Part shown: piece by piece, positions 8,185 through 15,542 of the stretch
Layout: each line of letters opens with the position of its first letter
How positions within the stretch are numbered: the stretch's first letter is position 1
Assembly (NCBI RefSeq): GCF_018918155.1
Contig: NZ_JAHLPY010000001.1
Location: forward strand, 124,001-188,000
Reading direction: 5' to 3'
Source: Anaerostipes sp. MSJ-23
GTDB taxonomy: Bacteria > Bacillota > Clostridia > Lachnospirales > Lachnospiraceae
Length of the DNA: 64,000 nt
The notes under the pieces: generated by a model
The model's database searches: none
Seen by the model: only the letters and a program-made list of their open reading frames with translations
Told to the model about the DNA's origin: nothing
Translations under genes and position numbers: made by a program

Positions 8185-8275
8185 TTAAAAGCTCTGTCCT
8201 TTTGCCTGAGAGATTTGCTACAAAAAAATTTGCAGTCGTACACCTTCGGCGCTCAATTAAGAGACTCTCCAGAGA
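8185..8275 (-). promoter_or_regulatory. Glycine riboswitch aptamer (single)
   Basis: The minus strand has the conserved glycine-aptamer blocks in order: CTCTGGAGAG near 8275-8265, GCGCCGAAGGTG near 8252-8241, and ATCTCTCAGGCAAAAGGACAG near 8216-8196 (read in two pieces). Only one complete aptamer is visible, so this is a singlet type. It is followed by a terminator and then the AGCS symporter. Known singlet switches in front of such transporters have been reported to turn expression down when glycine is plentiful; the direction here is an inference. Confidence 0.92.
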
Positions 8276-8330
8276 TTTTGTTTTCGTACAGTCGAAAACC
8301 ATGTTCATCATATTTAAATTCGCAATATCT

Positions 8331-8359
8331 ACTTTATCTGAAAACATTAGACTTTTCAA
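8331..8359 (-). promoter_or_regulatory. Candidate promoter of the riboswitch-symporter unit
   Basis: The minus strand carries TTGAAA (8359-8354), a 17-base spacer and TAAAGT (8336-8331), placing the RNA start about 50 bases before the aptamer. Confidence 0.55.
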
Positions 8360-8532
8360 GTATTTTTTTCAGATATTCGAAAGATTTTTTATATTTTTTT
8401 TAGATTCCGATCATATTTTCATCAATTTATTGTCACATTTTCTTCACATTTTTTGCCTATACTATGAATATAGCAAATAGCTAATACTCAATGCTAACTT
8501 TGCTAAAACTTTTTTTCATACTTTTTCATAAT
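8360..8532. other. AT-rich intergenic gap without recognised features
   Basis: This stretch between the symporter promoter and the LOG gene's 3' hairpin has runs of T and A. I see no plausible gene, tRNA or conserved RNA in it on either strand. Confidence 0.5.
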
Positions 8533-8552
8533 GCCGGGAATTAATTCCCGGC
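8533..8552. repeat. Perfect 20-bp palindrome at the 3' end of the LOG gene
   Basis: GCCGGGAATTAATTCCCGGC is its own reverse complement and would form an 8-bp GC-rich hairpin with a TTAA loop. It lies 11 bases past the LOG stop codon. The following minus-strand bases (ATTATG) are not a clean U-run, so it may be a weak terminator or an RNA-stabilising 3' hairpin. Confidence 0.6.
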
Positions 8553-8562
8553 TCCTCTCATT

Positions 8563-9120
8563 TTATAGATATTTTCCATGTTCTTTGATCCCTCCTAATA
8601 CTTCCTTGATTTGTTGAAGATTATCTAAAAAATAAATTCCTTGCTGTCTTTCCACCGAGGACAGTTCCATTTCTATCATATGCTCAAGCAACCCTTTCAA
8701 ATGATCATAATAACCATTAAGATTATATAAAATACATGGCGCATCCAGCTGCTTTAAAGAAAGTTTTGATATAATCTCCGAGATTTCTTCTAACGTTCCA
8801 GTACCTCCAGGAAATGCGATAAATGCATCTCCAAGCTCAATCATTTTTTCTTTTCGCTCTGTGATATCTTTTGTTGCAATCAACTTTGTAACTGCTTCAT
8901 ATTGTACTTGTGCATCAATGAAAAATTGTGGTTCAACTCCTATTACTTTTCCTTTAGATTTGATAACGCTTTCTGCAAGTGCTCCCATAAGTCCCGTTTT
9001 AGATCCTCCATAAACAAGGTGATTTCCACTTTTTCCAATCCAGGTACCAAGCTCTTGAACGGCCTTTTTCAAAGATGGATCAGATCCTTCACTCGCTCCA
9101 AGATATACCGTTATATTCAT
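8563..9120 (-). CDS. LOG-family protein (nucleoside 5'-monophosphate phosphoribohydrolase-like)
   Basis: From the chosen start the product has 185 residues. The ATG at 9120 has AAGGAG 7 bases upstream; a longer frame to 9192 adds a poorly conserved leader and lacks a ribosome site. The fold is a Rossmann-like lysine-decarboxylase-family domain with VYLGASEGSDP at the start, GGSKTGLMG near 40 and the signature PGGTGTLEEI near 105. Characterised LOG enzymes release the base from cytokinin-type or ordinary nucleoside monophosphates; the bacterial role is probably nucleotide salvage. The substrate here cannot be read from sequence. It is a single gene divergent from the antiporter. Confidence 0.88.
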   Translation of the reverse strand: MNITVYLGASEGSDPSLKKAVQELGTWIGKSGNHLVYGGSKTGLMGALAESVIKSKGKVIGVEPQFFIDAQVQYEAVTKLIATKDITERKEKMIELGDAFIAFPGGTGTLEEISEIISKLSLKQLDAPCILYNLNGYYDHLKGLLEHMIEMELSSVERQQGIYFLDNLQQIKEVLGGIKEHGKYL

Positions 9121-9198
9121 ACAAATTCTCCTTATATTTCCTTCTTTATACATGTTTCTGCTTCTCTTCCATTTTATCATATATCCAGTCAAAAATTC

Positions 9199-9227
9199 TT
9201 GCGCAGATACATTTTATGTGATACTAT
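9199..9227 (+). promoter_or_regulatory. Candidate promoter of the cation/proton antiporter
   Basis: TTGCGC (9199-9204), a 17-base spacer and TACTAT (9222-9227) give a start near 9234, only about 25 bases before a strong terminator hairpin. Confidence 0.5.
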
Positions 9228-9257
9228 CAATGCAATTGAACAATGTTTAAAACAACC

Positions 9258-9301
9258 AAAAAGCCATTTGACCACTATCTGGCGGTCAGATGGCTTTTTT
9301 T
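9258..9301 (+). terminator. Leader terminator (attenuator) upstream of the antiporter
   Basis: AAAAAGCCATTTGACC (9258-9273) pairs with GGTCAGATGGCTTTTT (9284-9299), one mismatch, loop ACTATCTGGC, followed by more T. It lies between the putative promoter and the antiporter start at 9327, with no gene upstream on this strand to terminate. Attenuation is the simplest explanation. Confidence 0.75.
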
Positions 9302-9326
9302 ATAAAAAACAAAGGAGATTTTTTAA

Positions 9327-10499
9327 ATGGAATCATATAATTTTATCTTATTTTTAGCAGTCATTCTGCTATCGACAAAATTACTCGGAAATATTTCAAA
9401 AAAAATTCATTTACCAGCTGTCGTTGGTGCATTAATTGCAGGCGTAATTCTCGGGCCTTCCGTTTTAAATTTTATTTCTCTGGAAGGGGATGCCGGTACC
9501 TTTTTAGAATATACAGCAGAAATTGGCGTAATTCTTTTAATGTTTAATGCTGGACTCGGTACGGAAATGGAAGAATTAAAAGAGAATATGTTAGCTTCCG
9601 CCGTGACAGCCTTAATTGGAGTGCTTGTTCCTCTTATTGGTGGTTTTCTTTCTTATGCATTATATTTCAAGACAGATTTTTCGAATTATAACGAACTGTT
9701 AAAAGCCTTTTTTGTTGGTGTTGTTTTAACAGCCACTTCTGTCAGTATTACCGTAGAAACATTACGGGAAATGGGGAAATTAAAAGGACGTGTTGGAACT
9801 ACCATTCTTGGTGCAGCTGTGATTGATGACATTCTTGGAGTCATTATATTAACTGTAATCACAAGTTTTAAAGATCCTAGCGTAAATGCTTATTCTGTAG
9901 GAATTAAAATTATACTTTATTTTGTTTTTCTTGTACTAATCGCTTTTGCGATATCAAAATGTATCCCCTACCTTGAAAAACATGATCATCATAGAAGATC
10001 TGCCATTTATTCCCTCGTATTTGCCTTCACCCTTTCCTATATTTCTGAAACCTTTTTTGGTGTGGCAGATATTACGGGCGCATACTTTGCAGGCCTTATG
10101 CTTTGTCGTTCCAAAGTAGAACCCTATGTGGAACGAAGAATTGAAATTCCATCCTATATGTTTTTTTCACCAGTATTTTTTGCAGCTGTCGGATTAAAAG
10201 TTCAATTAGGTGGTATGAATACATCTACCTGGATTTTTTCCATTTTATTACTAATTGTTGCGTTTCTTACGAAGGTTATCGGCTGCGCACTCGGAGCTAG
10301 ATGCTGTGGTTTTCAAAACAAAGAAGCACTCCAAATTGGTATTGGAATGATTTCTAGAGGTGAAGTTGCACTCATCGTTGCACAAAAAGGACATCAGGTT
10401 GGACTTCTCGACCATACACTATTTGCTCCAATTATTCTGGTTGTCATTGTCACAACCATTTTAACCCCGGTTCTTTTAAAAATTTCAATGCAAGACTAA
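9327..10499 (+). CDS. Cation:proton antiporter (CPA2 / KefB-NapA type)
   Basis: The product has 390 residues and about 12 hydrophobic spans. Family features: the N-terminal LPAVVGALIAGVILGPSVLN block (in parts), GVVLTATSVSITVETLREMG in the fifth/sixth span region, the ion-binding Asp pair GAAVIDDILGVI near 165-176, and GMISRGEVALIVAQKG near 345-360. CPA2 proteins exchange Na+ or K+ for protons. There is no C-terminal TrkA-N domain, so it is the short antiporter form rather than a full Kef channel. The ribosome site AAAGGAG precedes the ATG. The leader hairpin upstream suggests conditional expression. Confidence 0.9.
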   Translation: MESYNFILFLAVILLSTKLLGNISKKIHLPAVVGALIAGVILGPSVLNFISLEGDAGTFLEYTAEIGVILLMFNAGLGTEMEELKENMLASAVTALIGVLVPLIGGFLSYALYFKTDFSNYNELLKAFFVGVVLTATSVSITVETLREMGKLKGRVGTTILGAAVIDDILGVIILTVITSFKDPSVNAYSVGIKIILYFVFLVLIAFAISKCIPYLEKHDHHRRSAIYSLVFAFTLSYISETFFGVADITGAYFAGLMLCRSKVEPYVERRIEIPSYMFFSPVFFAAVGLKVQLGGMNTSTWIFSILLLIVAFLTKVIGCALGARCCGFQNKEALQIGIGMISRGEVALIVAQKGHQVGLLDHTLFAPIILVVIVTTILTPVLLKISMQD

Positions 10500-10548
10500 G
10501 AGCCATATTTTTCATAAAATAAATACTGATTTTGTTCCAGATGCTAAC

Positions 10549-10589
10549 AAAGAAAAAAGAAGCCATTTTTTATGACTTCTTTTTTCTTT
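10549..10589. terminator. Bidirectional terminator between the antiporter and nrdG
   Basis: AAAGAAAAAAGAAG (10549-10562) and CTTCTTTTTTCTTT (10576-10589) form a long stem with A and T tracts, so it can serve both convergent genes. Confidence 0.85.
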
Positions 10590-11067
10590 ACAACTCAATA
10601 ATCTTTTGATTTTTACTTCCTCGAAACTGCAAAGTAATATCTTTTTGTGATTCAATAAATTGTCCATCTACTAAAGTATCAATATTCTCCAGCATTTTCT
10701 CTGTGTAAGCTGTATAAATTTTTCCACCTTCCACAAAATCCTGGTCATATTGATACCCCGTATAACACCAAACTGTTTTTTTTGGATATTGTTTCTTGAT
10801 ACACTCTAACAGCTGCCAAAGTACTTCTTGATTTTCTGGTTCAAATGGTTCTCCGCCAAGCAAAGAAAACCCCTCGATATAATCCGGTGCTAATGATTTA
10901 AGAATTTCCTCTTCTGTTTTCTTCGTGTAAGGCATACCATAATTAAAATCCCACGTCTCTTTATTAAAACATCCTGGACAATGGTTTCTGCATCCTGAGA
11001 CAAACAGACTTACTCTTACACCAGGTCCATTCGCAATATCATATTTTTTTATCGTCCCGTAGTACAT
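10588..11067 (-). CDS. nrdG: Anaerobic ribonucleotide reductase activating protein NrdG
   Basis: This 159-residue radical SAM activase has the cluster motif SGCRNHCPGC near residues 29-38 (CX3CX2C), with a following aromatic as in NrdG/PflA-type enzymes. It uses a [4Fe-4S] cluster and S-adenosylmethionine to make the glycyl radical on NrdD. The SAM-binding GGE motif appears as LLGGEPFEPEN near 70-80. GGAAGG precedes the ATG at 11067, and the gene starts 15 bases after nrdD ends, so the pair is one operon. Length is usual for the family. Confidence 0.95.
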   Translation of the reverse strand: MYYGTIKKYDIANGPGVRVSLFVSGCRNHCPGCFNKETWDFNYGMPYTKKTEEEILKSLAPDYIEGFSLLGGEPFEPENQEVLWQLLECIKKQYPKKTVWCYTGYQYDQDFVEGGKIYTAYTEKMLENIDTLVDGQFIESQKDITLQFRGSKNQKIIEL

Positions 11068-11081
11068 ATTTGTTTTCCTTC

Positions 11082-13271
11082 CTACAGATGAAGAACACGA
11101 TCTTTAATTTCCTGGGTACGACCCTGGTTCCAGAATTGTGTTCCAATGTATCCACAGGTACGTCTTGCAACAAACATATGATCTTGATCTGTATTTCCAC
11201 AATTTGGACATTTCCAAATTAATTTTCCAGATTCTTCTTCTACAATCTGTATTTCTCCATCATATCCACAAATTTCACAATAATCACTCTTTGTATTTAA
11301 TTCCGCGTACATGATATTTTCATAGATAAATTGCATTACAGAAAGTACTGCCGGAATATTATTCTGCATATTCGGTACTTCAATATAACTAATCGCACCT
11401 CCTGGAGATAGTTTCTGAAATTCTGATTCAAATGCCAGCTTACTAAATGCATCAATCTTTTCTGTCACATGCACATGATAACTATTGGTAATATAATTTT
11501 TATCGGTAACACCTGGAATAATACCAAAACGTTTTTGAAGACATTTTGCAAATTTATATGTTGTAGATTCCATCGGTGTTCCATAAACAGAATAACTGAT
11601 GTTTTCTGCTGCTTTCCATTCATTACATTTATCGTTTAGTTTTTGCATAACACTCAACGCAAATTTCTTTCCTTCTGGATCTGTATGTGTCTTTCCTGTC
11701 ATACGAACACACATCTCATAAAGACCTGCATATCCAAGAGAAATCGTAGAATAACCATTATATAAAAGTTTATCAATCTTTTCTCCCTTTTTCAGTCGCG
11801 CAAGTGCTCCATGCTGCCATAAGATCGGTGCAACATCCGATATGGTTCCAAGTAATCTTTCATGACGGCATCGTAAAGCTCTATGACATAATTCCAAACG
11901 ATCTTCAAGAATTTTCCAAAAAGCATCCATATCCCCTTCTGAACTGCAGGCAACATCAACCAAATTGATCGTTACTACTCCCTGATTAAAACGTCCATAA
12001 AATTTATGACTTCCATCTGGATTTCTTTGTGCATCTTCCACGGTAAGGAATGAACGACATCCCATACATGGATATACTTCCCCTTGTTTTAAAGAACGCA
12101 TTACTTTTGCTGAGATATAATCTGGCACCATTCGTTTGGCAGTACATTGGGCTGCTAATTCTGTTAGATACCAATATTTAGAATTCGAATGAATATTATC
12201 ATCATCCAGTGCATAAATCAGTTTTGGAAATGCTGGTGTAATCCATACACCCTTTTCATTTTTTACTCCTTGAATTCTCTGTTTTAATACCTCTTCAATT
12301 ACCATAGCAAGATCATCTCTTGTCCTTCCTTCTGGAACCTCATCAAGGTACATAAAGACTGTAACAAACGGAGCCTGACCATTGCATGTCATCAAAGTTA
12401 CCAATTGATATTGAATCGTCTGAATTCCCTGTTCGATTTCGTCACGTAAACGCATTTCTGTAATCTGATCGATAATTTTATCATCCATAGATTCTCCACA
12501 TGCTTTTCGTTCTTTTACAACATTCTTTCGAAGCTTTTGACGGCTGACATCAACAAATGGAGCCAAATGAGCGAGTGTAAAAGACTGACCACCATACTGA
12601 TTGCTTGCAACTTGTGCAACGATCTGTGTAGTCACATTACATGCCGTAAAAAAAGAATGGGGTTTTTCAATCATCGTCTCGCTGATAACTGTTCCATTCT
12701 GTAACATATCTTCTAAATTAATCAAGTCACAATTGTGTTCCTTTTGTGCGAAATAATCGGAATCATGGAAATGAATGATCCCTTCCTCATGGGCTTTCAT
12801 AATTTCATCTGGTAAAAGCACTCGTTTCGTAAGATCCTTGCTAACTTCTCCGGCCATATAATCTCTTTGTGTTGAGTTAATTACTGGATTTTTGTTTGAA
12901 TTTTCCTGATTGACTTCTTCATTGATATTTTCCAGAAGGGATAAAATTCCATCATCTGTCGTATTGGATTTTCTTCTTAACTCCCGGCGGTATCGGTACC
13001 GAACATATTTCTGTGCTACTTCATAACCTCTCATCTCCATAATACCGGTTTCCACCATGTTCTGAATATCTTCTACATCAACGGCATGAGATGAATTCTT
13101 TACCTGCTGTGCTACCTTTTCTGCAATAGCCATGATCTGGTATTGATTCATCCTGTGGATTCTTGAAACCTCCTGATTTGCTTTCTTGACCGCATTGATA
13201 ATCTTATTCACATCAAATGCGACCTCTTCGCCATTCCTCTTTATAATCTTTGTCTTGATTCTAGAGCTCAT
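11082..13271 (-). CDS. nrdD: Anaerobic (class III) ribonucleoside-triphosphate reductase NrdD
   Basis: The product has 729 residues. Residues ~1-95 are an ATP-cone allosteric domain (KRNGEEVAFDVNKIINAV), followed by the ten-stranded barrel of the catalytic domain. The C-terminus has a four-cysteine zinc site (CEICGYDG and CPNCGNTD) and the glycyl-radical motif RTCGYIGTQFWNQGR. It reduces NTPs to dNTPs under anoxic conditions, probably with formate as reductant. GAGGGATT precedes the ATG at 13271. Two NrdR-like boxes upstream predict repression when dNTP/ATP pools are adequate. It is followed by nrdG. Confidence 0.97.
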   Translation of the reverse strand: MSSRIKTKIIKRNGEEVAFDVNKIINAVKKANQEVSRIHRMNQYQIMAIAEKVAQQVKNSSHAVDVEDIQNMVETGIMEMRGYEVAQKYVRYRYRRELRRKSNTTDDGILSLLENINEEVNQENSNKNPVINSTQRDYMAGEVSKDLTKRVLLPDEIMKAHEEGIIHFHDSDYFAQKEHNCDLINLEDMLQNGTVISETMIEKPHSFFTACNVTTQIVAQVASNQYGGQSFTLAHLAPFVDVSRQKLRKNVVKERKACGESMDDKIIDQITEMRLRDEIEQGIQTIQYQLVTLMTCNGQAPFVTVFMYLDEVPEGRTRDDLAMVIEEVLKQRIQGVKNEKGVWITPAFPKLIYALDDDNIHSNSKYWYLTELAAQCTAKRMVPDYISAKVMRSLKQGEVYPCMGCRSFLTVEDAQRNPDGSHKFYGRFNQGVVTINLVDVACSSEGDMDAFWKILEDRLELCHRALRCRHERLLGTISDVAPILWQHGALARLKKGEKIDKLLYNGYSTISLGYAGLYEMCVRMTGKTHTDPEGKKFALSVMQKLNDKCNEWKAAENISYSVYGTPMESTTYKFAKCLQKRFGIIPGVTDKNYITNSYHVHVTEKIDAFSKLAFESEFQKLSPGGAISYIEVPNMQNNIPAVLSVMQFIYENIMYAELNTKSDYCEICGYDGEIQIVEEESGKLIWKCPNCGNTDQDHMFVARRTCGYIGTQFWNQGRTQEIKDRVLHL

Positions 13272-13300
13272 AATCCCTCACCTTTGCATTTTTCTATTTG

Positions 13301-13348
13301 CCACTAAATATAGTCCTTTTTCGTCGTTCAAAACACCATATCTTGTGG
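13301..13348 (-). promoter_or_regulatory. Pair of NrdR boxes upstream of nrdD
   Basis: On the minus strand the 16-base imperfect palindromes CCACAAGATATGGTGT (13348-13333) and GGACTATATTTAGTGG (13316-13301) start exactly 32 bases apart, the three-turn spacing typical of paired NrdR sites. They lie between a TAAGAT -10-like element near 13350 and the nrdD start. Confidence 0.75.
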
Positions 13349-13485
13349 CGCAATAATTATCTTACACTCTTTTTTAAAAAAAAGAAAGGGTTGACTTTTT
13401 GAAAATTCTTTTTTTTTACAAATTTTCTAAATGCTCTGAGAGAATAAAAACAGACTTAATCCGCATAACAAAGCCATCTTCTCTA

Positions 13486-13947
13486 TTAAATGGCATGTTC
13501 CAGTTGTAATAAATATTCTTTTAATTCCATTCCTCCAGCATATCCTGTTAAAGATCCGTTCGCCCCAATCACCCGATGACAGGGAACAACGATTACAATT
13601 GGATTCTGATTATTTGCCATTCCAACTGCACGACATCCTTTCGGAATTCCAATTCGTTCTGCAATTTCTTTATAAGTACAAGTAGATCCATATGGAATTT
13701 TGCAAAGTTCTCTCCATACCTTTTGTTGAAATTCTGTTCCGTGAAAAGAAAGCGGTAAATCAAACTCTTTTCGATCACCACAGAAATATTCTGTCAGCTG
13801 ATAGGCTGCCTGCTGAATCAGATGTGTTTCTTTTTTCTTTCCATCAATTGGATCATGTGGGTGATAATAAATTCCACAAATTCCATGACTATCTTGTGCA
13901 ATTGTTAATTTTCCAATTGGAAATCTATAATCATAATAGTATCTCAT
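13486..13947 (-). CDS. ogt: Methylated-DNA--[protein]-cysteine S-methyltransferase
   Basis: The product has 153 residues. It is a suicide repair protein that moves an alkyl group from O6-alkylguanine to its own cysteine. The active-site block VVPCHRVIGANG places the acceptor at Cys123; the helix-turn-helix DNA-binding part (GSTCTYKEIAERIG, then RAVGMANNQNP) lies just before it at about 87-115. The N-terminal half is the usual poorly conserved domain. GGAGAAAAG precedes the ATG at 13947. It stands alone between nrdD and the CorC-type gene. Confidence 0.94.
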   Translation of the reverse strand: MRYYYDYRFPIGKLTIAQDSHGICGIYYHPHDPIDGKKKETHLIQQAAYQLTEYFCGDRKEFDLPLSFHGTEFQQKVWRELCKIPYGSTCTYKEIAERIGIPKGCRAVGMANNQNPIVIVVPCHRVIGANGSLTGYAGGMELKEYLLQLEHAI

Positions 13948-14050
13948 ATCTTTTCTCCTTTTTTGTCTTATTTTATCATATTTTATAAAATTGACAAGGT
14001 TTGATCCAACTAACTTCTTTGTTTCTTTTTTTATAATCTTTTACCAACTC

Positions 14051-14079
14051 TTGACACTTTCTGCTTTTTTTCGTAAGAT
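14051..14079 (+). promoter_or_regulatory. Promoter of the CNNM/CorC gene
   Basis: TTGACA (14051-14056), a 17-base spacer and TAAGAT (14074-14079) give a start near 14086, about 45 bases before the GTG start codon. Confidence 0.8.
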
Positions 14080-14130
14080 GATGATAATTGAACTTAAAAA
14101 TAATATTATCATTTTAGGAGGGATTGAAAC

Positions 14131-15432
14131 GTGGACCCCAGTGTCATATTTCAAATCATTGCAATCATTATTTTGCTGGCATTATCTGCCTTTTTCTCGT
14201 CGGCCGAAACCGCTTTAACTACTATTAACCATCATGCAATGCGTGCTATGGCAGAAGATGGAAACCGACGTGCTTCCATTGTATTAAAACTTGCAGAACA
14301 TCCAAATCAGATGCTTTCAAGTATTCTTGTCGGAAATAACCTTGTAAATATTTCCGTGACATCTTTGACTACAACCATTGCAATCAGTGTCTTTGGAAAT
14401 ATGGGAGCAGGAATCGCTACCGCAGTCATCACTATACTGGTTTTGATTTTCGGTGAAATTACGCCAAAGACATATGCAACCATTAACAATACAAAGATTT
14501 CTTTATCTTACGCACCGATCATCTATGTATTTACAAAAATCATGACTCCGGTTGTCTTTATTGTAAATAAGATTTCCGCTGTGATCCTAATTATTTTCCA
14601 TATCGATTCTAGTCAGTCAAAACAAGTCATGACAGAACGCGAACTTCGTACCATTGTCGATGTCGGACATGAAGATGGTGTCATCGAAGATGATGAAAAG
14701 GATATGATTGATAATGTCTTTGACTTTAAAGACTCTATTGCCAAAGATATCATGGTGCCAAGAATTGATGTTTCCTTTGTACCACTCGATGCTTCTTATG
14801 ATGAAGTTATGAAAGCTTTCATGGATGCAGGATATTCCAGACTTCCTGTTTATGATGGAAGCAAAGATAAAACTGTTGGAATTGTTTATCTTAAAGATGT
14901 ATATTTTTATCGCAATAAACATCGTGGAGAAATTTTCCATTTAAAAGATGTGATTCGTAAACCGTTTTTCACCTATGAAACACAAAAAACTTCCAGTCTG
15001 CTCGCTCAGATGCGTGAAAAATCTGTAAGTTTTGCTATGGTCCTAGATGAATATGGTACAACTGCAGGATTGATCACTTTAGAAGATATTGTTGAAGAAA
15101 TTTTTGGTGAAATTCGTGATGAATATGATACCGATGAGACATCAACATTTCGTGAACTTGAAGATGGTTCTTATATGGTAACCGCTTCTATGAAACTTGA
15201 TGATTTAAACGATCTTCTAGATACAGATTTTGATTCAGAAGATTATGATTCTCTTGGTGGATACATTATTGAATTATTGGATCACCTTCCAAAGGAAAAT
15301 GAAACAGCACAAGATGATCAGTTTATCTTTAAAGTTGTTCATGTCGATAAAAACCGTATGGAAACCATTCATATGATCCCAAAGAAAAAAAAGAATCAAG
15401 AAAATAAAGAGACAGATAATAAAACAGAATAA
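14131..15432 (+). CDS. CNNM/HlyC-CorC family transporter (hemolysin-related membrane protein)
   Basis: The product has 433 residues and starts with GTG at 14131 behind AGGAGG. Residues ~1-175 form a DUF21/CNNM transmembrane domain with the SSAETALTTINHHAM motif. A pair of CBS domains spans ~200-315 (IMVPRIDVSFVPLD, then EYGTTAGLITLEDIVEEI), and a CorC_HlyC domain occupies ~330-415. Family members are linked to Mg2+ or Co2+ efflux or homeostasis and are regulated by nucleotide or Mg binding to the CBS pair. The tail is rich in Lys, Glu and Asn. It is a single-gene unit with its own promoter and terminator. Confidence 0.92.
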   Translation: MDPSVIFQIIAIIILLALSAFFSSAETALTTINHHAMRAMAEDGNRRASIVLKLAEHPNQMLSSILVGNNLVNISVTSLTTTIAISVFGNMGAGIATAVITILVLIFGEITPKTYATINNTKISLSYAPIIYVFTKIMTPVVFIVNKISAVILIIFHIDSSQSKQVMTERELRTIVDVGHEDGVIEDDEKDMIDNVFDFKDSIAKDIMVPRIDVSFVPLDASYDEVMKAFMDAGYSRLPVYDGSKDKTVGIVYLKDVYFYRNKHRGEIFHLKDVIRKPFFTYETQKTSSLLAQMREKSVSFAMVLDEYGTTAGLITLEDIVEEIFGEIRDEYDTDETSTFRELEDGSYMVTASMKLDDLNDLLDTDFDSEDYDSLGGYIIELLDHLPKENETAQDDQFIFKVVHVDKNRMETIHMIPKKKKNQENKETDNKTE

Positions 15433-15451
15433 AACGACTTGCAAAAATCAA

Positions 15452-15482
15452 AATCCTGGTAGGAAATACCAGGATTTTTTCA
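15452..15482 (+). terminator. Terminator of the CNNM/CorC gene
   Basis: Perfect 10-bp stem AATCCTGGTA/TACCAGGATT with a 5-base loop, followed by TTTTTC. Confidence 0.9.
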
Positions 15483-15493
15483 TTTTTATCGAT

Positions 15494-15535
15494 ATAAAAA
15501 ACCTCCTGCTAAAATTTTAGCAGAAGGTTTTTTTG
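15494..15535 (-). terminator. Terminator of the purL operon
   Basis: The stem ACCTTCTGCTAAAA/TTTTAGCAGGAGGT (one mismatch) at 15501-15528 has a T-run on the minus strand side, 8-15 bases past the purL stop. It is nearly symmetric and may act in both directions. Confidence 0.85.
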
Positions 15536-15542
15536 TTTTTCC

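Noticed and set aside
8162-8359. A 65-codon minus-strand reading frame beside the symporter
   Set aside because: It coincides with the glycine riboswitch and its promoter; the conserved bases are explained by RNA structure, and there is no ribosome site.
14081-14115. Inverted repeat ATGATAAT...ATTATCAT before the CorC-type gene
   Set aside because: The left arm lies at or upstream of the predicted RNA start and the sequence is AT-rich, so a regulatory hairpin is not supported.
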